From positions 1 through 20,000 of the forward strand of contig DCGF01000080.1 in assembly GCA_002314555.1 (NCBI GenBank): 20,000 nucleotides of DNA, read 5' to 3'. The stretch is from Ruminococcaceae bacterium UBA1785 (lineage in GTDB: Bacteria; Bacillota; Clostridia; Oscillospirales; Acutalibacteraceae). Made by a program: the position numbers and the translations under genes. Position 1 is the stretch's first letter. Every line of letters begins with the position of its first letter. Of this stretch, positions 1 to 7,096 are shown piece after piece. The notes under the pieces are model-generated. The model searched no databases, was not told the DNA's origin, and worked only from the letters and a program-made list of their open reading frames with translations.

Positions 1-363
1 ACGTCTGCAGTGCCGGGCCTCGCAGTCGGCTGCGCGCTCGCAAACATAATGAGCCCATACGGCGTAGTTGACGTCGTTGTTGGCTCCTTGGCTACGCTCG
101 TCGCAGCCGTACTTGTAAGGCGCTGCCGCAAAGTTACTTGGAAGAACATTCCTGTTCTGTCCGCGCTGATGCCCGTTTTGATAAACGGCATCTTCGTCGG
201 AGCAGAAATCGCGTTCTTCCAACCGTCTTCTGGCGCCCGCGCCGTAACTTTCCTTGTAACTATGGGTGAAGTAGCCCTCGGTGAAATACTTGCAATGGTA
301 CTCGCAGTACTATTGCTCAAAGCAATTAAAAAACGTTATAAAGCTTTTAATAGGAGGAAATGA
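1..363 (+). CDS. queT: QueT-family queuosine precursor transporter, 5'-truncated
   Basis: The reading frame is open to the left edge, so the true start lies outside the window; the GTG at 10 is only an internal codon. The visible 120 residues are the C-terminal part of a small membrane protein. They include the QueT-family pattern GLAVGCALANIMSPYG, then DVVVGSLATL, a hydrophobic stretch around VLSALMPVLINGIFVGAE, and a final helix GEVALGEILAMVLAVLL before a basic tail. QueT proteins import queuosine precursors such as preQ1 or queuine for tRNA modification and often sit under a preQ1 riboswitch, which would be off-window here. The stop lies just before the DUF362 start, so the two genes are probably co-transcribed. 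The first 300 bases are clearly richer in G+C than the following gene. The assignment rests on pattern recognition of the family. Confidence 0.8.
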   Translation, partial: TSAVPGLAVGCALANIMSPYGVVDVVVGSLATLVAAVLVRRCRKVTWKNIPVLSALMPVLINGIFVGAEIAFFQPSSGARAVTFLVTMGEVALGEILAMVLAVLLLKAIKKRYKAFNRRK

Positions 364-365
364 TT

Positions 366-1751
366 ATGTCAAAAGCTAAGGTTTATGTACGTCACTTAGA
401 AGCTGCTTATCAGACAGAGAGCAGAACTAAGTTCCTTCCATTGTCAGAGGAAATGACAAAGGAAATCAAGAAGACAGTATACGAGATTCTTGATGAAGCT
501 GGCGGAGAAAAGCTTCTCAAGTCTTCAAAGAACGTATACATTAAGCCAAACGGAATTGACGGTAAGGCTTACTGTTACACTCGTCCAGAACTCGTACGCG
601 CAGTAATTGAGTACTGGAAAGAGCATGGCGCAAAGAAGATTTATCTCTTTGAGAACTCAACTCAGAGTAACTTCACACGCCTTGTTTATGAGATTACAGG
701 TTATGCTCAGATCTGCCGTGAAACAGGTGCTATTCCAGTTTATCTTGACGAAGGTCCTGGTGAGATCTTCAAGTTCAAGGGCAGTGACGAGTACCAGTGT
801 GATGAGTTCGAACTTCCAAAGTTCGTAACCCATAACCTTATCAAGGATAAGGATAAGAACCTCTACATCAGCCTTCCAAAGCTCAAGACTCACTCTATGG
901 CTGGTATCACAATGGGTGTTAAGAACCAGTGGGCTTTCCCACGCCAGGAGCACAGAGGCTATGATCATAACTTCCTTCTCGGTTCTAAGCTTGCTGATGT
1001 ACTTTCATATGTACGTCCTGACTTCACAATTATCGAGGGTGTTGAGGGTACAATCTACGGACATTACCCAGTAACAGCTCTTGCAGATACAGCAGTACTT
1101 CCACTCAAAGTATTGGTTGCTGGCGCAAACGTTGTTGCAACTGATATGGTTGGTGCATCTGTATTTGGTCTTACAGTTGATGATATTCCACACCTTAAGC
1201 TCGCTATTGAGCGTGGCCTTTCAGAGGGTGTTAAATCAATGGCTGACATTGACATCGACGGCGATGTATCAATGTATGGTGAGAAGTATCCTACAGACCT
1301 CTATGACTGCTATCCAAAGGATGTTAAACTCATCTTTGGTAAAGAGATGGCATGTAAAGAGGGCTGCGTAAACAACCCACTTACACTTCTTCAGATTCTC
1401 TACAACGACCACGGCGGAAAAGGTGGTTGGACAATGGTAATGGGCAAGGGCTTCGACCTTGATGAGATTGATGCTATCAAGGGTAAGGTTCTTGTAGTAG
1501 GTCATTGCGCAATCGACGAAGTAGGCGACAGACTTGTTAAGAGACTTGGTAAGAAGAACGTATACTTCAGTGGCAAGTGCAACGAGCTTGCAAAGTCTGC
1601 TGCAGCTATGTTCCACCTTATGAAGGTAAGTCCAATGGAGTTTGCTCCAGTACCACTTACTACTTCTGTTAAATGTGTGATTCTTTCTAAGATTCATGGA
1701 ACTAAGTCACTTGTTCCAAGTCTTATTTCAAATTACATAAAGACAGTTTAA
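366..1751 (+). CDS. DUF362 domain-containing protein
   Basis: A 461-residue soluble protein of the DUF362 family (PF04015), whose biochemical role is not settled; several members carry Fe-S clusters. Family hallmarks are IKPNGI (59-64), LPKLKTHSMAGITMGVKNQW (170-189) and a segment KVLVAGANVVATD near 248-260. A C-terminal region of about 150 residues has scattered cysteines (ACKEGC, VGHCAID, SGKCNE) but no ferredoxin-type CxxCxxC run, so a cluster there is uncertain. The ATG at 366 is chosen over the one at 360 because AGGAGG at 352-357 leaves 8 bases to 366 but only 2 to 360. The gene follows queT within 2 bases. Codon use is strongly biased (AAG, AAC, TTC, CCA, GGT), as in highly expressed genes of such bacteria. 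A bidirectional hairpin terminator follows. Confidence 0.85.
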   Translation: MSKAKVYVRHLEAAYQTESRTKFLPLSEEMTKEIKKTVYEILDEAGGEKLLKSSKNVYIKPNGIDGKAYCYTRPELVRAVIEYWKEHGAKKIYLFENSTQSNFTRLVYEITGYAQICRETGAIPVYLDEGPGEIFKFKGSDEYQCDEFELPKFVTHNLIKDKDKNLYISLPKLKTHSMAGITMGVKNQWAFPRQEHRGYDHNFLLGSKLADVLSYVRPDFTIIEGVEGTIYGHYPVTALADTAVLPLKVLVAGANVVATDMVGASVFGLTVDDIPHLKLAIERGLSEGVKSMADIDIDGDVSMYGEKYPTDLYDCYPKDVKLIFGKEMACKEGCVNNPLTLLQILYNDHGGKGGWTMVMGKGFDLDEIDAIKGKVLVVGHCAIDEVGDRLVKRLGKKNVYFSGKCNELAKSAAAMFHLMKVSPMEFAPVPLTTSVKCVILSKIHGTKSLVPSLISNYIKTV

Positions 1752-1765
1752 TTTTGGACATAAAA

Positions 1766-1793
1766 AAAGAGTAGCCGTATGTGGCTACTCTTT
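1766..1793. terminator. Bidirectional terminator between DUF362 gene and aquaporin
   Basis: An 11-bp perfect stem (AAAGAGTAGCC pairing with GGCTACTCTTT) closes a 6-base loop. A-rich sequence lies on one side and a T-rich tail on the other. It sits between converging genes and can end transcripts from both. Confidence 0.9.
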
Positions 1794-1810
1794 CTTATTA
1801 TGTTATTTAA

Positions 1811-2509
1811 TTATTTAGCTTTAGCTTCCTTAAGGAACTTGTAAACTACAGCTGCAAGTGCACCACCAGCGAGTGGAGCAATGATGAATACCCAGAGGCA
1901 AGCCATTGGAGCAGCGTTGCCAGAAATAGCAGCGATGAGAGCTGGACCAAATGAACGAGCTGGGTTTACAGATGTGCCTGTAAGACCAATGCCAAGGATG
2001 TGTACAAGAGTAAGTGTGAAGCCGATTACAACACCACCGAATGAGCCATGACCAGCATCCTTATCTGTAACACCGAGGATTGTAAGAACGAAGATGAATG
2101 TTAAAACAAGTTCAACAAGGAGACCTGCAACAGCACTGCCGTTTACGCCAGCAAGGCCGTTTGAACCGAGGCCACCTGTCATGTCTTCAACACCACCGAG
2201 TGAGAAGATGCCGAGGAGAAGAGCAGAACCTGCTGTTGCACCGAGGCACTGTGAGATAACATAACCGATAAAGTCTTTAGCTGTCATTCCACCTGAGAGT
2301 AAAACACCGAGTGAAACAGCAGGGTTGATATGGCATCCTGAGATGTTACCAACGCAATAAGCCATACCTACAATTGTAAGACCGAAAGCAAAGGCAGTGA
2401 GGATGTATCCGCCACCGTTTACTGCGTCACAACCAACAAGCATTGCTGTACCACAACCGAGGAATACGAGTGTGAATGTACCAATGAATTCTGCAATGTA
2501 CTTTTTCAT
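1811..2509 (-). CDS. aqpZ: Aquaporin Z-like water channel (MIP family)
   Basis: A 232-residue six-helix channel of the major intrinsic protein family. Both pore motifs are present: HINPAVSLG (NPA at 62-64) and SVNPARSFGPA (NPA at 182-184). The likely selectivity-filter residues match the water-specific AqpZ pattern by position relative to the motifs: F42, H170, T179 and R185. A glycerol facilitator would normally lack the histidine. A cysteine (C59) stands just before the first NPA loop. The ATG at 2509 is preferred over the GTG at 2518, because AGAAGG lies 8 bases upstream of the ATG and overlaps the GTG. It is a single-gene unit with its own promoter at 2545-2573 and shares a terminator with the converging DUF362 gene. 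Its role is probably fast water movement during osmotic change. Confidence 0.92.
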   Translation of the reverse strand: MKKYIAEFIGTFTLVFLGCGTAMLVGCDAVNGGGYILTAFAFGLTIVGMAYCVGNISGCHINPAVSLGVLLSGGMTAKDFIGYVISQCLGATAGSALLLGIFSLGGVEDMTGGLGSNGLAGVNGSAVAGLLVELVLTFIFVLTILGVTDKDAGHGSFGGVVIGFTLTLVHILGIGLTGTSVNPARSFGPALIAAISGNAAPMACLWVFIIAPLAGGALAAVVYKFLKEAKAK

Positions 2510-2544
2510 AGTAATCACCTTCTTTTTATTAAATTTGCAAAAAT

Positions 2545-2573
2545 ATTATAATTAATGTTATATAGTTTTTCAA
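2545..2573 (-). promoter_or_regulatory. Sigma-A-type promoter of the aquaporin gene
   Basis: On the minus strand, TTGAAA (2568-2573) and TATAAT (2545-2550) are separated by 17 bases, about 36 bases before the ATG. The -35 box overlaps the first bases of the gene remnant starting at 2566, so the break point of the lost gene coincides with this promoter. Confidence 0.75.
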
Positions 2574-2676
2574 TACCATCGGTGGTTCTCTCTCATTCAT
2601 TGGTCCTGGCAAGGGTAAGAAGTTTGTAGATTGCTACGACTACTGGATCAACTATCTCGACAATCTTCCAGACTAA
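2566..2676 (+). pseudogene. Orphan 3' end of a lost gene (36 codons plus stop)
   Basis: The plus strand reads in frame as FFNTIGGSLSFIGPGKGKKF, then VDCYDYWINYLDNLPD, then TAA at 2674. The codons used (AAG, GGT, CTC, GAC, TAC, ATC) match those of well-expressed neighbours rather than random intergenic DNA. The stretch contains no in-frame ATG, GTG or TTG, and a TAG stands just upstream (2563-2565), so it cannot be translated on its own. A strong terminator with a plus-strand T tail follows at 2745. I infer that a plus-strand gene was deleted from its 5' side, leaving the last codons and the terminator. I do not recognise the parent protein. It does not resemble the ends of the other proteins in this window. 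Confidence 0.6.
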
Positions 2677-2744
2677 TTTGACAGATTTGCAATATATTAT
2701 TTGACACATTTGATGATTGCTGTTTTGAAACAGTCTCAATAAAT

Positions 2745-2774
2745 AAGAAGAGTGGCCGCAAGGCCACTCTTCTT
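2745..2774. terminator. Strong terminator (13-bp stem, GCAA loop)
   Basis: AAGAAGAGTGGCC pairs perfectly with GGCCACTCTTCTT around a GCAA loop. The minus strand has a TTATT-type tail and so serves the CNNM gene pair. The plus strand has the better tail (TTTTTCT after the stem), which fits the terminator of the lost plus-strand gene at 2566-2676. Confidence 0.9.
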
Positions 2775-2777
2775 TTT

Positions 2778-4067
2778 CTATCCAATAATAATATCTTCTT
2801 GTGAAATTGGTTCTTCTGGCTCGAGTTCTTCAACAAAGACCTTATTTACACGTCTCTCATCTGCATCGAGGACAGTAATCTTAAGGTTTTCATACTTGAA
2901 GGTCTCACCAGCTTCTGGATAGTGTTCGAGCTGCTCGATACACCAACCACCGACGGTTTCACTCTCGAATTCGTCGGCTTCGAGGTCGAACTCCTCAAAC
3001 AGGTCTTCGAGGATCATGTCGCCGTCGACCTCAAGGTCGTCGCCGTGCTCGATAAGCTCCTCTTCGACCTCATCTGACTCGTCCCAAATCTCTCCGACGA
3101 GTTCCTCTAAAACGTCCTCCATAGTTACGATACCGTGAGTTCCGCCGTATTCGTTTGTAACTATAGCCATATGCTGCTTATTCTTTTTAAGTGCAGCTAG
3201 AACGTCAGGAAGTTTTGTGGTCTTATATACGAAGCATGGCTCCATAAGGTGGTTTTTAATATTAAACTTATCTCCATCAGCGAGTGAGCGGAGGAGGTGG
3301 TTAATATGAAGAACACCTATGATGTTATCAATATCATCTTCATATACAGGAAGACGGGTGTAAGGGGTACTCTCGATTATCTTAAGTATCTCTTTTTCAT
3401 CATCGTCTACGTCGATAGTATCAAGGTCAACTCGTGATGTCATAACGTCTGATGCGGAAGTATCAGAGAAGTCGATAGTCGCTTGGATAAGTTCAGAGGA
3501 GTCGCTACTTAAGATGCCTTCGTCCTCAGCAGTCTCGATTATAGACTGGAATTCTTCTACGGCTTCGTCTTCGTCGTCATCATCGACCTTTTCTTTACCT
3601 ACAATCAAGGTCACAAGTTTAACTGTGATCCAAACGAGTGGGTAAAGGAGAGTCATAAGTATACGAATAGGGTATGCGTATCGCATGGCTCTGGTGTTTG
3701 GTCTTTTCTTAGTTGAAATTTTTGGAATAGTTTCACCAAAGATAATGATCAAAACTGTAATGATTACTGTACCGAGCCAAGTTGGGAAGTTAACACCTGT
3801 CTTATCATGAATAAGAGTGAGGAGAACAACCATAAGGGAAGATGCAGCGATGTTTACAAGGTTATTACCTATGAGGATTGTGCTTAATGCATCATCGAAA
3901 CGGTTTGTAATCTCGAGAGCTTTTTTAGCAGTCTTTCTGCCGTTTGCAGCCTCATGTTCAAGTCTAACTTCTGATGCTGCTGAAAAACTCATCTCAGAGG
4001 ATGAGAAGAAGTCTGAAAGGTTGATACAAAATAGAATACCAACTGCTACAAGGATGATAGCGGTCAT
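2778..4067 (-). CDS. CNNM/CorC (HlyC-type) transporter-like protein, full-length
   Basis: A 429-residue membrane protein of the hemolysin C/CorC/CNNM family, linked in several bacteria to Mg2+ or Co2+ handling. The order is: an N-terminal CNNM (DUF21) domain with the SSSEMSFSAASE signature, LIGNNLVNIAAS and FGETIPKISTKK (roughly 1-170); a very acidic linker (DDDDEDEAVEE); a CBS pair with DVMTSRVDL, YTRLPVYEDDIDNIIGVLH and TNEYGGTHGIVTMEDVLEEL (about 200-320); and a C-terminal CorC/HlyC-associated domain with VGGWCIEQLEHYPEAGE. It is the second gene of a pair: its ATG overlaps the stop of the upstream paralogue by 4 bases (ATGA at 4064-4067), so translation is probably coupled. The exact ion carried cannot be read from sequence. 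Confidence 0.88.
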   Translation of the reverse strand: MTAIILVAVGILFCINLSDFFSSSEMSFSAASEVRLEHEAANGRKTAKKALEITNRFDDALSTILIGNNLVNIAASSLMVVLLTLIHDKTGVNFPTWLGTVIITVLIIIFGETIPKISTKKRPNTRAMRYAYPIRILMTLLYPLVWITVKLVTLIVGKEKVDDDDEDEAVEEFQSIIETAEDEGILSSDSSELIQATIDFSDTSASDVMTSRVDLDTIDVDDDEKEILKIIESTPYTRLPVYEDDIDNIIGVLHINHLLRSLADGDKFNIKNHLMEPCFVYKTTKLPDVLAALKKNKQHMAIVTNEYGGTHGIVTMEDVLEELVGEIWDESDEVEEELIEHGDDLEVDGDMILEDLFEEFDLEADEFESETVGGWCIEQLEHYPEAGETFKYENLKITVLDADERRVNKVFVEELEPEEPISQEDIIIG

Positions 4068-5086
4068 GACTGCTCACCACCTTCCAAAGATGGTGCTTGG
4101 TCTTCTTCGTCATAGATTTCTCCGACGAGTTCCTCCAAGATATCTTCAATAGTAACAATGCCGTAAGTTCCACCGAATTCATCGTTAATGATTGCGAGCG
4201 AAACTTTGTTTTGTGACATCTTTTCTAAAAGTTCATCTATTGGCATATCCTGTGGTGCAAAGAAAGGCTTATCTATAAGTCTCTTTACTGTAGGATATTT
4301 TTTTGTTTTAAGATAACGTTTAATGTATCTGCGGATTGAGAGTACACCTATGATGTTATCTTTACTCTCATCATATACTGGAAGTCTTGAATGAGTTGAG
4401 TCTGTGATAGTCTCAAAGATTTTTTCATTATCATCGCGAAGATTTATAGCAACTAAATCAACACGTGGGGTTGAGATATCTTTGGCTGTAACTTCCTCAA
4501 ACTGTAGAGCGGATGAGAGGAGATCGCTCTGTTCCTCATCTATTACGCCACTCTCTTCAAGGTCTTCAATAATGTCATAGAGTTCATCTTCTGTGACTGT
4601 GATTTCAGGTTCGCTTTTTGTAAGCTTACCGGCAAGGTTTCCAATACCCGAAAGTACAGCTGCAAGAGGTGATAAAACCTTCATTAAAATAATAAGAGGC
4701 CCTGCGCATGTTAAGATACAACTTTCGTTGTTCTTTTTTGCAAAACTCTTTGGTAACATCTCACCTACAAAGAATACAACGAGTGTGGTGATGATGGTAC
4801 TAATAGACACGGCACTAAGCCCCCAAATTTTAGTTACAAAGACTGTAACTATAGAGGCAATGGAGATGTGGACGATATTAGTGCAGATAAGGAGAGTGGT
4901 AATCGCCTTATCAAAGTTATCAAGTGCGTAGAGTACGCGCTTTGCACGTGTGTCGCCACGTTCCAAATTAAGCTTAATCTTATTCCTAGATACGCTTGAA
5001 AGTGCGGTCTCAGTTATAGCAAAATATGCTGCAAGACCTAGAAGTATTAAAATTATTATGAGTGACCCTCGACTGTCGCCGTCCAT
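4064..5086 (-). CDS. CNNM/CorC-family protein lacking the CorC/HlyC C-terminal domain
   Basis: A 340-residue paralogue of the next gene. The CNNM domain shows AITETALSSVSRNK, CTNIVHISIAS and FVGEMLPKSFAKKNNE. The CBS pair shows DISTPRVDL, SRLPVYDESKDNIIGVL and NDEFGGTYGIVTIEDILEEL. The protein ends soon after (EDQAPSLEGGEQS), so the C-terminal CorC/HlyC domain is absent. The end is a natural stop inside the overlap with the downstream gene, not an obvious frameshift. The start is uncertain. ATG at 5086 gives the family-like beginning MDGDS but lies 15 bases from AGGAG, while TTG at 5098 lies only 3 bases from it. CNNM proteins act as dimers, so a heterodimer with the full-length partner is possible (inference). 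Confidence 0.85.
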   Translation of the reverse strand: MDGDSRGSLIIILILLGLAAYFAITETALSSVSRNKIKLNLERGDTRAKRVLYALDNFDKAITTLLICTNIVHISIASIVTVFVTKIWGLSAVSISTIITTLVVFFVGEMLPKSFAKKNNESCILTCAGPLIILMKVLSPLAAVLSGIGNLAGKLTKSEPEITVTEDELYDIIEDLEESGVIDEEQSDLLSSALQFEEVTAKDISTPRVDLVAINLRDDNEKIFETITDSTHSRLPVYDESKDNIIGVLSIRRYIKRYLKTKKYPTVKRLIDKPFFAPQDMPIDELLEKMSQNKVSLAIINDEFGGTYGIVTIEDILEELVGEIYDEEDQAPSLEGGEQS

Positions 5087-5129
5087 AATGCGGATCAAAC
5101 TCTCCTTTCGTTTTTAAAAAGTAAGTAAA

Positions 5130-5158
5130 AGTATATATTAATAAGAGTCTGTTGTCAA
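5130..5158 (-). promoter_or_regulatory. Sigma-A-type promoter of the CNNM/CorC gene pair
   Basis: On the minus strand, TTGACA (5153-5158) and TATACT (5130-5135) are spaced by 17 bases. This is a near-consensus promoter about 40 bases before the ATG at 5086, and it drives both overlapping genes. Confidence 0.8.
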
Positions 5159-5192
5159 ATTCGTCTTAAATATGTCATTTTTATGAGTGTTG

Positions 5193-5201
5193 TGGTATAA
5201 T
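5193..5201 (+). promoter_or_regulatory. Extended -10 promoter element for the DUF2804 gene
   Basis: TGGTATAAT is an extended -10 (TGn plus TATAAT at 5196-5201). No convincing -35 is present 17 bases upstream, as expected for extended -10 promoters. The start codon lies 37 bases further on. Confidence 0.65.
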
Positions 5202-5238
5202 GTTCAGTGTTAATAATTAAAGCAAGGAGTTGTTTTAT

Positions 5239-6312
5239 TTGAAGAAGACTTATATAGGTTGGCAGGAAGCTGACTATGTATCAGCACAGAAGGAATATAC
5301 TGAATCTACACCTATGTTTGGTGAGAATGGTAAGCTCCTCTGCCCAGGTTATGCGAAGCATAATGTTTTTGAATATGACAGAAATAAAGTTCTTCATAAG
5401 ATGCGCCGTAAAGAGTGGGATTTCTATCAGCTCTCTGACGGACATTATATGGTACAGCTTAGTATAGCTAACATCTCCCTCGGTGGATATGTTTCACTTG
5501 TACTTGTTGACCTTAAAGAGGGAAAAACACTTTCTGAGGATATGAATCTCTTTATCGGTCAGACAAACAAGTATGCTTTACCTCCAAAGGGCGACGTTCC
5601 TAACCATATTCATTTCAATATTGGTAAGGCAGTAGTTGATTTTGACGTAAAAGAGACAAAACGCGTTATCGACTTTAAGTCTCCAAAATCAGAGTGTCAC
5701 TTTGAGATGGATCAGTATAAAGATCATGAAAACATCACCACAGTTCTTCCTTTCGAGGGCTTCCCTGATAGATATTTCATGACAACAAAGCAGATGTGTA
5801 TGCCAGCTGAAGGTTATATCAAATGTAACGGTCAGACATATAACTTCACAAAGGATAATATGTTTGGCTCACTTGACTGGGGTCGTGTATGCACTCCTTA
5901 TAGCCTCGTTTGGTACTGGGGTTCAGGTTCAACTTATCTTTTCGATAAGGATGGAAATAAGCACACATTCGGTTTTGAAATCACTTGGGGTATCGGTGAT
6001 GAGCGTAACGCTACTGAGACTATGATGTTCTATGACGGAAAGGGACATAAGTTTGAAGCAGTTGACGTTGAGACTTTCCCAAAGCCTGATAAATATATGG
6101 AGCCTTGGAAGTTCATCTCTAGAGATGGACGCTTCAACCTTACAATGACTCCTTTCTATGATCACCACTCAGACCTCAATGTACTCGTTATGAGAATGCA
6201 CAGCCACCAAGTTCACGGCCTTTGGAACGGCACAGTGACTCTTGATGACGGAACTGTTTTAGAGATTAAGGACATGTATGCTTTCTGTGAGTACGTAGAA
6301 AACCGTTGGTAA
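5239..6312 (+). CDS. DUF2804 domain-containing protein
   Basis: A 357-residue protein with no signal peptide or membrane segment, matching the DUF2804 family (PF10974), whose function is unknown. Recognisable family stretches are WDFYQLSDGHYMVQLSIANI, GSLDWGRVCTPYSLVWYWGS, FGFEITWGIGDERNATE and MTPFYDHHSDLNVLVMRMHS. The many aromatic residues and alternating polar/hydrophobic strands suggest a beta-rich, lipocalin-like fold, which is an inference only. The TTG at 5239 is chosen because AAGGAG (5224-5229) leaves 9 bases to it; the in-frame TTG at 5230 directly abuts the ribosome binding site. It is a single-gene unit between an extended -10 promoter and a shared terminator. Confidence 0.85.
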   Translation: MKKTYIGWQEADYVSAQKEYTESTPMFGENGKLLCPGYAKHNVFEYDRNKVLHKMRRKEWDFYQLSDGHYMVQLSIANISLGGYVSLVLVDLKEGKTLSEDMNLFIGQTNKYALPPKGDVPNHIHFNIGKAVVDFDVKETKRVIDFKSPKSECHFEMDQYKDHENITTVLPFEGFPDRYFMTTKQMCMPAEGYIKCNGQTYNFTKDNMFGSLDWGRVCTPYSLVWYWGSGSTYLFDKDGNKHTFGFEITWGIGDERNATETMMFYDGKGHKFEAVDVETFPKPDKYMEPWKFISRDGRFNLTMTPFYDHHSDLNVLVMRMHSHQVHGLWNGTVTLDDGTVLEIKDMYAFCEYVENRW

Positions 6313-6320
6313 GATAAAAT

Positions 6321-6348
6321 AAAGAGCTGCTCAAATGAGCAGCTCTTT
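6321..6348. terminator. Bidirectional terminator between DUF2804 gene and thymidine kinase
   Basis: A 12-bp perfect stem (AAAGAGCTGCTC with GAGCAGCTCTTT) has an AAAT loop and T-rich tails on both strands. It lies between converging genes. Confidence 0.93.
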
Positions 6349-6353
6349 TTATT

Positions 6354-6944
6354 TTAAAGTTTCATTCCATGATCTTTTTCTACAAGTTTTTTATAGCATT
6401 TATAACAGAGGCCTTCGTAGGTTTCTGAGCCACCCATAAAGACTTGGTCACCCTCGATTAAAATCTTTCCGTCTTCATCAAATCTACCGTTTACTGTAGC
6501 TTTTCTGCCACATCTGCAGACGGATTTAATCTCTGTGATAGAGTCTGCGATTTCAAGGAGTCTCATGCTGCCTGGGAACATCTTTGTTCTAAAGTCAGTT
6601 CTAAGGCCGAAGCAGAGGACAGGGACATCGAGGTCGTCTACGATAGTCTTAAGTTGGTCAATCTGTTCCATAGATAAGAACTGACATTCGTCACAGATGA
6701 TGACGTCGACGCGCTCAGGTAAATCGGCGTATCGGTTGATTATATTATCGTCTGGGCCGACAATATCGGCAACAGCGCCAAGACCGATACGCGACATTAA
6801 AACGGCCTCGCCGTCACGTGTATCAGCGCAAGGTTTAATAAGCCAAACCTTATTACCTTTTTCTTCATAATTAAATTTTGTCATAAGCGCTTGGGCTGTT
6901 TTAGAACTGCCCATAGCCCCAAATTTAAAATAAAGTTTTGCCAT
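6354..6944 (-). CDS. tdk: Thymidine kinase (type II)
   Basis: A 196-residue cytosolic enzyme that phosphorylates thymidine to dTMP in nucleoside salvage. The P-loop is GAMGSSKT (9-16), a variant in which the usual SGK is SSK. The Walker B/catalytic region is DECQFL with E86 as likely catalytic base. The lasso region shows CFGLRTDF (111-118) followed by PGSMRLLEIAD. Four zinc-ligand cysteines are in place: C143, C145, C180 and C183. Length is normal for the family. The ATG at 6944 (MAKLYF) is preferred over the in-frame GTG at 6953 by homology. The ribosome binding site is weak (GGGTGAT), and the promoter implies a leader of only about ten bases. Confidence 0.95.
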   Translation of the reverse strand: MAKLYFKFGAMGSSKTAQALMTKFNYEEKGNKVWLIKPCADTRDGEAVLMSRIGLGAVADIVGPDDNIINRYADLPERVDVIICDECQFLSMEQIDQLKTIVDDLDVPVLCFGLRTDFRTKMFPGSMRLLEIADSITEIKSVCRCGRKATVNGRFDEDGKILIEGDQVFMGGSETYEGLCYKCYKKLVEKDHGMKL

Positions 6945-6961
6945 ATCTATCACCCAAAAAT

Positions 6962-6990
6962 ATTATAGCATTAGAGAGATGTATAAACAA
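6962..6990 (-). promoter_or_regulatory. Promoter of tdk
   Basis: On the minus strand, TTGTTT (6985-6990) and TATAAT (6962-6967) are separated by 17 bases. The -10 box is only 17 bases from the ATG, so the mRNA leader should be very short. Confidence 0.7.
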
Positions 6991-7055
6991 CGATTGTTAT
7001 TATTATGAACATCTGATGTTAATATAAATTAACACTTTTGTTTTATTACATTATA

Positions 7056-7064
7056 TGATAAAAT
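7056..7064 (+). promoter_or_regulatory. Extended -10 element upstream of the first hybrid histidine kinase
   Basis: TGATAAAAT gives a TGn extension and TAAAAT (7059-7064), 32 bases before the start codon. A TTGTTT lies upstream at 7038-7043, but at a poor spacing of 15 bases. Confidence 0.5.
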
Positions 7065-7096
7065 ACGAGCACAGAAAAAGTTAAGGAAAAGTGGAA

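Noticed and set aside
2678..2716. Two similar TTTGACA-n-ATTTG repeats, considered as tandem promoters
   Set aside because: No -10 box lies at a suitable spacing, and no gene starts downstream before the terminator at 2745.
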